Below, piece by piece: positions 23,880-33,592 of a stretch of 64,000 bases of DNA. The stretch comes from Viscum album (lineage: Eukaryota > Streptophyta > Magnoliopsida > Santalales > Viscaceae). A program made the translations under genes and the position numbers. Each line of letters opens with the position of its first letter. Position 1 is the first letter of the stretch. The notes beneath the pieces are model-generated. The model searched no databases. It had not been told where the DNA came from and saw only the letters and a list, made by a program, of their open reading frames with translations. The DNA lies in NCBI GenBank assembly GCA_963277665.1, contig OY728160.1, positions 46,484,605 through 46,548,604 on the forward strand. Reading direction: 5' to 3'.

Positions 23880-25480
23880 CTAATGGGTAAAGAACATACT
23901 GTTTCTGTGGATGGAAAACTAACGCCTCACGAAACGATGATTGTTCAATTATCTCCTACCACCTCTTATGGTGTCCATTATGTTGGAACTGTATTTATAT
24001 ATGATATATATTATGTTTATTTTTTCTTTATACTTCTGTATTTTTAATTTATAGCATACCTTTATGGTTTTCATTATGAGTAAACGCGATAATTTCTTTT
24101 GAGGAATTGCGGACTACCGCCCCCTTAAAGTGATATAAATTGTTCATACCATGCATGGGACATATAAAGGATTGAGTTATTGAAATTATATCTGATATTA
24201 TACTATAATTATAATATAACTATGTATCATTAAGTTTTCATTCAATTAAAATATGAAATAGAAATGAAAGTAGCGTCCATGCGTACGAACGGCATACTAT
24301 CTCCATGAACGGTGCATTTCATTTCTTACCTCCAAATGTTATATACTATTATAAATTTATATATATACTAGATATATATGATATATATGATATCTAAATC
24401 ATGAATATCACTCTGTAGATAATGGAACCTTGACCACATGGACAACTTGTAATTATAAGGTGTTCATTTTTTACTCAAGTACCAAATATCGACAAAACCA
24501 CCATTATTAACTTAAATGGTTACATAATATTTATAAAATGGTAATAAATGATATAAAATGAATAATAAACTTTAATAATGGTTCTTAATAAATTATAAAT
24601 TAACTTAAGTTTATTATTTATGAAGAATAGGGAACAAACAAGTCAAGTCAGACACGAGGTAATGGGTTTCTTATCTCACTTTTAATTCTGTGAGATTTCT
24701 ACAATTCGCCACTAATTTATTGCATGTGGTGTATTATGTACTGCCATTTGATATATATTATCATTATTCTCTTTATATTCATGTTATTCTATGAATCATT
24801 TTGTGGTTATTAACTTTTGTTCATACGACTCGATTAATTACAACGTGGTAAGGGATTTTCATCTCACTTTTTATTCCCATGAGATTCATGCTATATTTTC
24901 CACTATTTACTTTTGTGTGGTGTATGTACTTCCCAAGATTGTAATCATTGTTTAATATAATTCATCTTATGGGTATTTACATCTTCATTTTATGATCCTT
25001 CTTTCATGGGTTGTATGTTTCGTAAGTTACCAAATCGGTAAGGGAAATTTTTGACCCAATTTCCATTCCTTGGGTTAATCTTCTAATTCTTAATTATTTC
25101 ATGCTATGATTATGTGTGGAATAACTATTTATTTATTTATGTTGTAATTTCCACTCCCCTTTATTTGGATATAATTTTGATACACATAATCACTCCATTG
25201 ATAAATTCCCAAGTCATTGATATGAACTTGATAAAATTAATTTTAACTCAATTTACATTCATTGAGTTAAACATCCAAATCATTGGTTTTGTCTTAAAAA
25301 GAACATGTGTGAATGTCCTATGATTTATTTACACTGAATATCCAATCATATTGAGTGTATTTATATTTTTTACACAATATTATGTAATTTATTTATCCTT
25401 AATCTACGGATAGAGTTTTTTATAAGGGATTTCATCTCAATTTAAATTCCATTGAGACTTCATTGTCATTATGCACCAAT
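23880..25480 (+). repeat. Diverged ~190-bp hairpin array in P left LTR
   Basis: Modules start at 23929, 24114, 24297 (CCGCC-type cores), then 24673, 24861, 25053, 25245 and 25434 (stem-loop type); the step 24297 to 24673 equals two periods. Stem-loops: ATCTCAC/GTGAGAT at 24673; ATCTCA/TGAGAT at 24861; ACCCAA/TTGGGT at 25054; an 11-bp stem from TTTAACTCAAT at 25243; TCTCAAT/ATTGAGA at 25435. Loops are 8-13 bases with a TT..ATTC core. Between them run other shared blocks: GGTAAGGG before the stem, and CCAC...GTGG and TGGTGTAT after it. Confidence 0.75.
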
Positions 25481-25600
25481 TCAATCTTATATGGTGTATA
25501 TACTGCCCTTTGACATATTACATCAGGAACCTCTTTATTCTCATAATATTATAAATTTTTGATTCAATGTTATTCCTCAATTATTTGTATTCAAGATTCT

Positions 25601-25605
25601 CTCAT
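25601..25605. repeat. Target-site duplication of B, left copy
   Basis: CTCAT, identical to 36592-36596. The empty site is visible in the right P LTR at about 45000-45005. Confidence 0.95.
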
Positions 25606-27609
25606 TGTCATGAACCGAATCGGGTCGCCATCAACTCGACGCCCGACCTGGCCCGCGGTAAGGCCCGAAGGGCGTTCCCGATCCCCATGGGCTATCACAA
25701 GTGCCCGGGTATCAATTTAAAATTCTTGGAAATGATTTACCCATATAACAATCAGAAACAAACCATAAGTAAATTTAATTCTGAAATCAACATTACAACG
25801 AAAAGTTTTAAAAACAGCATGAACGAGTCTTAACAAAAAGAGCAGATACAACTCAACCACAACTAACTCCAAAAAAAGTGACCAAAAACCAAACCAGCAA
25901 CTATCACCTGATGGAAGAATGTCACTGTCAGGCCTCCGCCACCAATGCCAAATCATATGATCCAACTAACAACTCGGACCACCATGTTCAAAACCTTGTC
26001 ATTTCCTTGCATCAGACATAATCAGATCTACTTACACCCAAGGGTGTAAGTAGGGTGTGAGAAATTTCTCAATAGGTTGGCACCAGGAAAAAGATTCCGC
26101 ATAAAAAGGGATAGATGACCAAAGCAGTTTGCAGGTTCAGATTTTAGAGAAAGCAAATAAATGCACTAACATTTTGATGAGAACAGTTTTTAAAGAAATA
26201 AATATAGTTTTAAAATAGGAAAAATGGGTTTTTGGTACTGAAAGAAAATGAAACATTCTTACCTTTTGAAACCACAGAAGTCACCAACACCAACCAGTGA
26301 TGAGTATATAGTCTCACAGAAGCAACAGAAGTGGGAGAGGCCCTAAAGTACTAAAGTTGTGTGGGGCCCTAGAACCTCACGTCTCAGTGAACCATATCAT
26401 AAATTCCCGTGCACGATCCACTGGTAGGGAAACACCTCCTACCATAGTGGTCTCCAGTTACCATCCAAAGTTTAGTTAGTGTTGTAAGCGTCAATCCCGC
26501 TAAGTGAAACTGGGATGAGGCCACTCCCGTATCACTATCATGCTAGTCTAGTCTTCCCTCCTAGTACCTAGGATTCCCCTTTTGTGCTCAATATTCAAAG
26601 TTCGCCCTACTCATCAAGGTAAATATACAACACACAACATGGAACCTCACAACATGAAATACTTACAGAATTTTGAGAACCAAACTAAAGTTTATCAAGC
26701 ATTTGAAAAATTGGTTTATGAGTATTAAGAAAATAAAACTACACAATCAACAGTAAAAAACCCACTCGAACACACACTAATACTATAAAAAGGATCAAAT
26801 TTCAACTGCTGCATTTGTTTAAAAACCAGGTCACAACACAGTATAAACCCGACAATCTAAACAAGCCACTAATAAAAGTAAAACACTACGCTCTACCATT
26901 CAAACTGACAACTCACATCAACATTTAAATAAAAGACATATTAAATTAATCAAACCAGCAGACTAATTGATCAAATTCCCTAAGCATGCGAACCCACCTA
27001 CCTCAAATTGGTACGAAAAGTGACACGGTGCAAAACTCATGTTGTGCAATGGTCGCACCGTATGGAGCCATCAAAAAGGTCCTAAAATAGTGGACCAAAC
27101 AAACTCAATGCCAACCCAGTGAAACTTCAGCGGTCCATAAAAAATAAACATTAGTAATTTAAATAATTTTGTTAACCATTAAAAAAGTTCAATAATATTT
27201 AAATAAATTAATCAACAATTAAACAAAAACAATTAATTAATTTGATTAACAACTAAACAAATCTAATTAATGAATTAATATATAAACAAATTCAATAATG
27301 ATTAAATAAATTAATTAACAATTAAACAAAACTAAAAAAAAGTTGATTAACAACTAAAAAAATTTAATAATAATCAAATAAACTGATTAACACTTAAACA
27401 AATGAAATGAAATAAAAAAAAATAAAAAAATTGAAAATTAAAACCTATACGCAACACTACCAAAATGTAAGAGAACAACGCAACTGAAGTGCTCCGCACC
27501 TCTGTCAAGGGATTCGAAAGGTTGGCCAAAGGGATTTCCGAAGGAGGGACGTGGTGTCGGTCGAGCGGAAGGTAGCAAGGGGGGTAAGCAGGGTGGTTGC
27601 AGAGGCTGG

Positions 27610-28140
27610 CGCTGGAAAAATCTGGAGCCACCGGAAGTTCGGCCAGGGAGGGAAAGAATAGAAAAAAAAAGAAGGCATAAGGGGGTGAGGCATAGCAGGT
27701 GAGGCCAGGTAGGAGGTGAAGTAGGGGAGACCGCTGGGGTTCGGCTGGGAAAATGGGAGGGCAGCAAGGAGGTCAATGGCCTGGGTGAGCGGGAGGCTGG
27801 GAGATGGAGTAGAGGAGGAGAGGAGGGTCCGGCAGAGAGGGGAGGAGGAAAGGGAGTTGGGGCGCGGCGCTGGAGGGAGATGAGAGGAAGGGGGAGCGCG
27901 CAGGGAAGAGGGGGAGACGGTGGTCGCGGGGAAGAGAAGGGGGACAAGGGGAGAGGTGGGGTGCAGTAGGTAAGAGAGGATAAGGGAGGGAGAAAAGAAG
28001 AAAAGAGGAAGAAAGGATAAGGAAGAGGCATGGCCAAGCGGGGAAGAAGGGTGAGGGAGGAGGGAGGCCGCGGGAGAGAAGAGAGAAGAAGGAGGGAGGG
28101 GATGTGTGGGGAGGAATAAAAAGGAGGGAAAAAGAGAAAG
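27610..28140 (+). repeat. Purine-rich (GGA/GA) tract in LTR of B
   Basis: About 500 bases are overwhelmingly A and G on the plus strand with many GGG and GGGG runs; the element-sense strand is pyrimidine-rich. The same tract occurs in the other LTR at 35610-36150. Such tracts can form triplex or G-quadruplex structures. It lies upstream or within the leader of the element. Confidence 0.8.
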
Positions 28141-28260
28141 AAAAAAGTGTGGCAGCTAGGGTTTGCATGGGGGGGATTAATAAAAAAACAAATAATAAAA
28201 AAAGAAACAACCCAATTCAATAAACAAAAGAACTAAATGAAATAAAATAAATATAAAAGG

Positions 28261-28283
28261 CTTTAATAATAATAAAATTAATA

Positions 28284-28314
<31 letters not shown>

Positions 28315-28352
28315 TAATATAATAATAATAAGAAGAAGAAGAAGAAGAAGAA
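28261..28352 (+). repeat. AAT then AAG trinucleotide microsatellite
   Basis: A run of AAT/AATG units is followed by about seven AAG units. The other LTR has the same order at 36263-36338 with a different number of repeats, so slippage occurred after insertion. Confidence 0.85.
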
Positions 28353-28607
28353 AATTGAAGTTAATCATCCAGTATTTGAAACGTCCGTGCAACGGACACC
28401 GCACGTTAAAATGGAAAAGTCGCACGGCTTCGCCCGTGCCCTGCCCGTGCGCTGAGCGGTGTAAGGCTCACACGCACACATTGTTTCCATAACGGGCAAC
28501 CCACATCGGGTTTAGACCGTGCTATAACCAAGAAATAAACAGGAAATTAATTCACGAAATAAAATTTTAAAATTAAAGTTGTACCTCAATGAAGTCTAGG
28601 CGTGACA

Positions 28608-28620
28608 ATTCTCCCCACCA
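28608..28620 (-). other. Chromovirus B polypurine tract
   Basis: On the minus strand this reads TGGTGGGGAGAAT immediately before TGTCACGCC. It is the plus-strand primer site. Confidence 0.85.
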
Positions 28621-28632
28621 TGAAAACTTCCC

Positions 28633-28862
28633 ACCCTCAGGAAGTCAATTCGAAGCCTGATCAGAGAACAGAAACGGATACTCCTGGTCAACCCAAGACA
28701 TTTACTCCCAAGTATTATGCTCGTCACTTCCATGTTGCCACATAATATGAACCAAAGGAATGGACTTTCCACGCAGCACCTTCTCCTGAGAATCCACTAT
28801 CCACACTAGTCGCTCAAAAACAGATAAGTAGGACTCTATCTATAGCTCCTCCCAATTCATCA
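28633..28862 (-). pseudogene. Chromodomain of chromovirus B (two stops)
   Basis: Read on the minus strand after the HVMNWEEL segment: VDSQEKVLRGKSIPLV, then a WQHGS...HNTWE segment and YPFLF. This is the chromodomain signature of Tekay-like chromoviruses. There is an in-frame stop after EEL and another after TWE. The frame continues that of 28840-29115. It would have targeted integration to heterochromatin. Confidence 0.8.
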
Positions 28863-30060
28863 CATGCGACGGATCAGGGTTGTACTTCTTTAGTTTGGAG
28901 ACATGAAATACGTCGTGAATCAACGTTAACTGCGAGGGAAAAGCTAACCTGTATTCAACCTTGCCAATCCGCTCAAGAATCTCAAAAGGTCCGACATACC
29001 TCAGTGTCAGCTTCCCCTGCTTCCCCAAACGACGGTGACCCAAGCGAGGGGCCACTTTCAGGAACACTCTGTCCCCCCACTGAAAACTCAAGATCCCACT
29101 TCCTCTGATCTGCATAAGACTTGTGACGACTCTGAGCTGTCAACAATCGCTGCCTAATCAGCTTGACCTTCTCAGACGTCTCTTGAACAAGGCTCGGTCC
29201 CAAGAGCGAGGTCTCGCCTACCTCATCCCAACACAGAGGAGACCGACAAGGTTGGCTATAGAGCGCCTCAAAGGGTGCCATTCTGATGGAAGACTGGTAA
29301 CTGTTATTATAAGAAAACTCAACCAATCCCAAATGGCTATCCCAGGAACCTCCGAAATCTAACAGACAGGGGTGGATCATGTCTTCCAAAATCTGATTTG
29401 CTCGCTCTGTTTGGCCATCTGTCTGAGGGTGGTATGTTGTGATCATCTTAATTTTCGACCCAAAATCCTTCTAGAGGCCTCCCCAAAATTAAGAGGTAAA
29501 GCGGGGGTCTTGGTCCAAAACAACTGCCGCCGGCACACCATGAATTCTGACCACCTCCTGAACATACAAGCGACCCAGCTCATCTACCTTTGTTGTATCT
29601 CTGATTGGGATAAAGTGAGATGACTTGGTCAAGAAGTCAATCACTACCCAGATAGTATTCCTTCCCCGAGGTGTACGAGGAAATCCAATAATGAAGTCCA
29701 TGGAGACCACATCCCACATCCAGGTAGGAATGGGTAATGGCTGGAGTAGGCCAGATGGTTTTTGATGCTCTACTTTCACCTGCTGGAAAGTGTAGCATCT
29801 CGACATAATATTGGCTATGTCCCGCCTCATACCTGGCCACCAGAACTGACGGCGAACATCTTAATACATATTGGTGGTACCAGGATGGACGGCCCACTGA
29901 TATTGGTGGCTATCCGGCATCACCACCTTCCGTAGAGACAACGGCACCACAACACGGCCCTTGAAGAACAAGACCCTCTCGGAAGACAAGGATCGATCTG
30001 AAGGATTATCCCCACCATGAAGAAACTTCATAGATCACTGACACAACTCGTCTCCGAGCT
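28840..30060 (-). pseudogene. Integrase of chromovirus B (frameshift and stops)
   Basis: The zinc-binding end (CYTF, so the last Cys of the pair is lost) is near 29790. The core begins with SMDFIIGFPRTPRG and DFLTKSSHF at about 29640-29730. The second acidic site reads LDQDPRF at about 29495 (family: SDRDPRF). The glutamate lies in QTDGQTERANQ near 29400-29425. Further on come EFSYNNSYQSSI and RKWDLEF, then GPFEIL and DVFHVSKLKKY in another frame. The shift falls at a C6 run near 29068-29075. Integrase inserts the DNA copy into the chromosome. Confidence 0.85.
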
Positions 30061-30299
30061 GCTCTCACTGAATCAACTCCAGAAGAGCATGAGTCAACTT
30101 AATGCTATCTAGGAAGGTACCTCCACTATGCTCCCTGCTCTCCAGGTGCATCTGGGCGAAAAGCTCCATCAAAGTCCACTCATCGCTGGACTTCCCCAAT
30201 GCCTTCACTGGTACTTTCCTTCTCAAGGCATCGACTACCACATTACCCTTGCTAGGGGTATAGACAATGTCAAAATCAAAACCCAGCAGGTACTCGACC

Positions 30300-30860
30300 T
30301 AGCGACGCTACCTCAAATTGAGATCCTTCTGAGAGAAAATGTAATCCAGGATCCTATTGTCAAAATAGACCAAAAACTTCTCCTCAAAGAGATAGTGACA
30401 CCACGTCTTCAAATCATGCATCACCGCTTCCAACTCTAAGTCGTGAGTCGGATAATTCTTCTCATGCGGCCAGAGCTGGCGATAACCATAAGCCACAACA
30501 TGGTCATCCTGCATGAGCACACATCCAAGGCTCGTACCTGAAGCATCACAATAAACCACATAGCCCTTTCCCGACTCTAGTAAGTTCAACACAGGTGCGG
30601 TGGTCAACCGCCGCTTCAACTCCTCAAAGGATTCCTGACACTGAGGTCTCCACTCAAACTTCACCCCTTTCCGGGTGAGTGTAGTCATGGGGGAGGAAAG
30701 CTGTGAGAAGTCCCGGACAAAGCGCCTATAATAACCAGCCAAGCCCAGAAAACTCCTGATCTCAAACACATTTATCGGCTATTCCCATGACATAACTGCC
30801 CTGATCTACTCAGGATCCACTGAAACCCCTTGTTCTGAGATGACATACCCTAGAAACTTC
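30300..30860 (-). pseudogene. RNase H of chromovirus B
   Basis: The open stretch 30308-30769 starts in [16 protein letters not shown], the RT thumb/connection motif, passes KGVKFEW and LTTAPVL, and reaches the RNase H core with YCDASG (catalytic Asp), [12 protein letters not shown] (Glu region) and YFDNRIL where YTDHKSL is usual. RNase H removes the RNA template. The frame is the same as RT. Confidence 0.85.
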
Positions 30861-31648
30861 ACTTCCCTGGTCTATAATGTGCACTTCGAGAGTTTGGCAT
30901 ACAGGCGATGGCCTTCCAAAGTGCCCAAAACAATGCGTAGGTGATGCTCATGCTCCTCCTCAGATCCAGAATAAACTAGGATGTCATCCACGAATACCAT
31001 GACAAATGATTCGAGATATTGGTGGAACACCCTATTCATGAGCTCCATGAAAACTGCAGGAGCATTCATCAATCTTAAAGGCATGACCAAGTACTCGAAG
31101 TGACCGTACCTGCTTCGAAAAGCCGTCTTCGGGATATTTACTTCTCTCACCCTGAGCTGGTGGTATCCCGAGCACAAATCAATCTTGGAGAACCACTTTT
31201 CCCCCTTCATTTGGTCAAAAAAATTGTCAATCTGGGGAAAAGGCTACCTATTATTGATGGTTACCTTGTTCAATTTCTGGTAATCAATGCACAACCGGAG
31301 GGTTCCATCAGCCTTCTTTGTGAATAAAACCAGGGCAAACCAAGGAGAGACGCTCGGTCGAATGAATCCTTCAGATTCCAAATCGTCCAGTTGTATCTTT
31401 AATTTCCTCAATTCGGTGGGGGCCATGCGATATGAGTGAAGGGATATAGGTTGTGTTCCCGGCGTCAACTCAATCGAGAACTCCACGTCCCACTCTGGAG
31501 GTAAGCCTATAAAATCATCTGGGAAGACCTCTGGGAACTCATCCACTACATGAGGTAACCTACCCTGAGAAACACCATCATCGTACTCCAGTGTGAGCGA
31601 CGATAACTGATAAGAAAGATTTCCTAACTCAGGGAGTGGAGGTCCCAC
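30860..31648 (-). pseudogene. Reverse transcriptase of chromovirus B
   Basis: Two open stretches in one frame (31244-31648, 30872-31210) contain [62 protein letters not shown] and the catalytic FVDDILVYS with both aspartates intact. LRLMNAP stands where FGLTNAP is usual. A stop between them breaks the frame after the INNR segment. Pol and protease share one frame. Confidence 0.9.
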
Positions 31649-31699
31649 GCATCCCGACCGAGGATCCCATTCTCTGTGAAATAACTGGGGAGTCCCATC

Positions 31700-32131
31700 T
31701 GGTGCCGTAAAACTAACTCAGCACCGATAGCAATAAATTTGCGCCTGAAATCACACCAGCCAGTCCATACCGAGGATCACATCAAATAGGTCCATGTCAA
31801 GGACCAAGAAATCCCATTCCATCTCGACTCCCGACACAGAGAGTACACACGATGGGAACCTAAGGCTTTGCTCCCTCTTTTTCCCCAATGGTGTTGCCAA
31901 CTCCATAGCAAAAGAAAAAAGCTCAGTTGGTAGGTTCAGCAGATTCACAAGGCGAGCAGATATGAAAAAAACTGAAGCACCAGTATCAAATAAAACTACA
32001 GATATAGAAGATGCAACCAGAATGGTACCTCGAACAGTCGAAGGCCCTGCATCAGATCCCGCTGGCGCTTGATCCATAGCATGCAATTGCCTGGTCCCTG
32101 CCTGAGAACGACTGATCGCCTGTGGCTCCAC
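31700..32131 (-). pseudogene. Aspartic protease of chromovirus B
   Basis: The open stretch contains VVLFDTGASVFF near 31970-31995 (family DTGASHSF; the catalytic Asp is kept), then LGMDWL at the end, the usual end of the protease domain. It processes the Gag-Pol precursor. Same frame as RT. Confidence 0.88.
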
Positions 32132-33230
32132 CCTAATCTAGCTCTGCCCAGAAGATGATCCGGTCTTGCCACCATGACCACCGAACCGAGATCCTGGTGT
32201 CTTGATCAGCTCTGACTGCACTGATACACCCCTGGAAGCTACAGATCCAGTCCCACTCTGGTAAGGGCATATAGTGTCGCAGAAACACTATAGGTGCCCC
32301 ATGAATCCACAACCATAGTAAGGTCTGGGAGGATGTGGACATGCAGGTCGTATGTGTCCTTCCTTTCCGCACTAATGACACACAATGGGCCTCGCATCAG
32401 AATCCTCAGATGATATCTGCCTAGAGGGATGGCCTGAGCCACCACCACTTTTCTTCCACTTCTCAACACGCTTCCTCTTCTTTTCTGAGGAACTACCGCT
32501 GCCAAGGCCTAACACTGATCCTAAAAAACCCCGACTTTTCTCTCTGGTCAATCTCATCCATGCAAGCACGATTGACCACCTCGTCATAAGTCTTTAGCTT
32601 GAATAAGAAAACCTGGGAGTGGATTCCTGGTCGAAGGCCCTTCTCAAACTTCCGAGCTTTCAAGAATTCCCTCGAAACTATCTCAGGTGCGTACCGCACC
32701 AGCTCAGCAAAGCGGTTCACATATTACATCACTATCTGATTCCCTTGAGAAAGATACATTAACTCCCAAGATCTAGAGTAGGCTAGGAACTCTGTACAAT
32801 ACTTCTCTTTGAAGATAACCTTGAAATCTTTCCAACTCATGTGCTCATGTTTCCCAGCCTGGACCACTGATTCCCACCATTTGCGACTGGAACCCTCGAG
32901 CTAGAACGAGTCACACTTCACCCTGACCTCCTCGGACATGTCGAGGAATTTGAACATGCGTTCTATCTTCTCAATCCATTCCTCTGCCTCCTGAGGTTCT
33001 AAACTACCTCGGAAATAAGGAGGTTTATTCTTCAGAAACTCCTGAGCTATATCCTTCTTAAATCTAGATTCTTCCCCTCTAGCTGGAAAAGGGGTAGGGG
33101 TAGGAGTCTCCCCTTGTCCCAAAGCCTGAACGGCTCGGACCACAGTCTCTACCAATCCCTGATCAAGCGGCGTGGGAGAACTCTCTATGGCTTCCTCCCG
33201 TGGGTGCATGGGAGCTCTCCGGGGAGGCAT
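32132..33230 (-). pseudogene. gag of chromovirus B (frameshift, stops)
   Basis: The start is taken at ATG 33230 (MPPRRAPMHP), preferred over the upstream in-frame ATG at 33254 because chromovirus Gag begins MPPRR. The capsid part has PPYFRGSLEPQEAEEWI and continues over a stop near 32725. The frame shifts near 32520 at an A6C4 run. A zinc knuckle at about 32350-32395 reads CH-stop-CGKEGHIRPAC, followed by a second, broken one (YGCGFMGHL). Gag forms the particle and packs the RNA. Confidence 0.85.
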
Positions 33231-33577
33231 CTTGCTGCAAAGGGAAACAGTCATAAAGGCATACCATCAATATCACATATCTCAAGAAGAACCAAATTTT
33301 TCAGCAAGATAAATAATCATCAGTAAACCAAACATGCAAAAATGACTTCATGTCAAAACTCTACTTTCCTGCCTGGTGTCCACGTACAGTCTGCAGCTTG
33401 TACGTCCCACCTAGAAAAGAAGTCAAACAAGCATCCTAACATCCCATGGTGACTCAGTATCTGTCATGAGGCGTGCTGGCTAGGCACCCTACTCGCAACA
33501 TGAATTCTGATCCCCGATAGTCCCAACTTTTGTATAACCAAACTCATCCCAAAAAAACATAAACCAAGAGCTAAACT
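33231..33577 (-). other. Leader of chromovirus B
   Basis: Untranslated stretch between the primer-binding site and the gag ATG. It presumably held packaging signals. Short open frames on both strands here show no recognisable motif. Confidence 0.6.
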
Positions 33578-33589
33578 GATCTGATACCA
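33578..33589 (-). other. Chromovirus B primer-binding site
   Basis: On the minus strand this is TGGTATCAGATC, matching the initiator-Met tRNA primer class, three bases inside the 5' LTR. Confidence 0.88.
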
Positions 33590-33592
33590 TTT

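Larger units (their letters stand above)
25606..28607 (-). mobile_element. Chromovirus B, 3' LTR
   Basis: 3002 bp, from TGTCATGAACC to GGCGTGACA. It aligns with 33593-36591 over its whole length. It contains a purine-rich block (27610-28140), AAT/AAG microsatellites (28261-28352) and a CpG-rich patch near 28380-28500 with the hairpin GTCCGT-GCA-ACGGAC. Long minus-strand open frames here (for example 27438-28220, 260 codons) are Pro/Ser/Leu/Phe low-complexity products of the pyrimidine-rich strand, with no domain, and I do not call them genes. Confidence 0.93.

Noticed and set aside
27438..28220. 260-codon minus-strand ORF in LTR of B (and 233-codon counterpart at 35507-36208)
   Set aside because: It is a by-product of a pyrimidine-rich strand: Pro/Ser/Leu/Phe low complexity, overlapping frames equally open, no domain.
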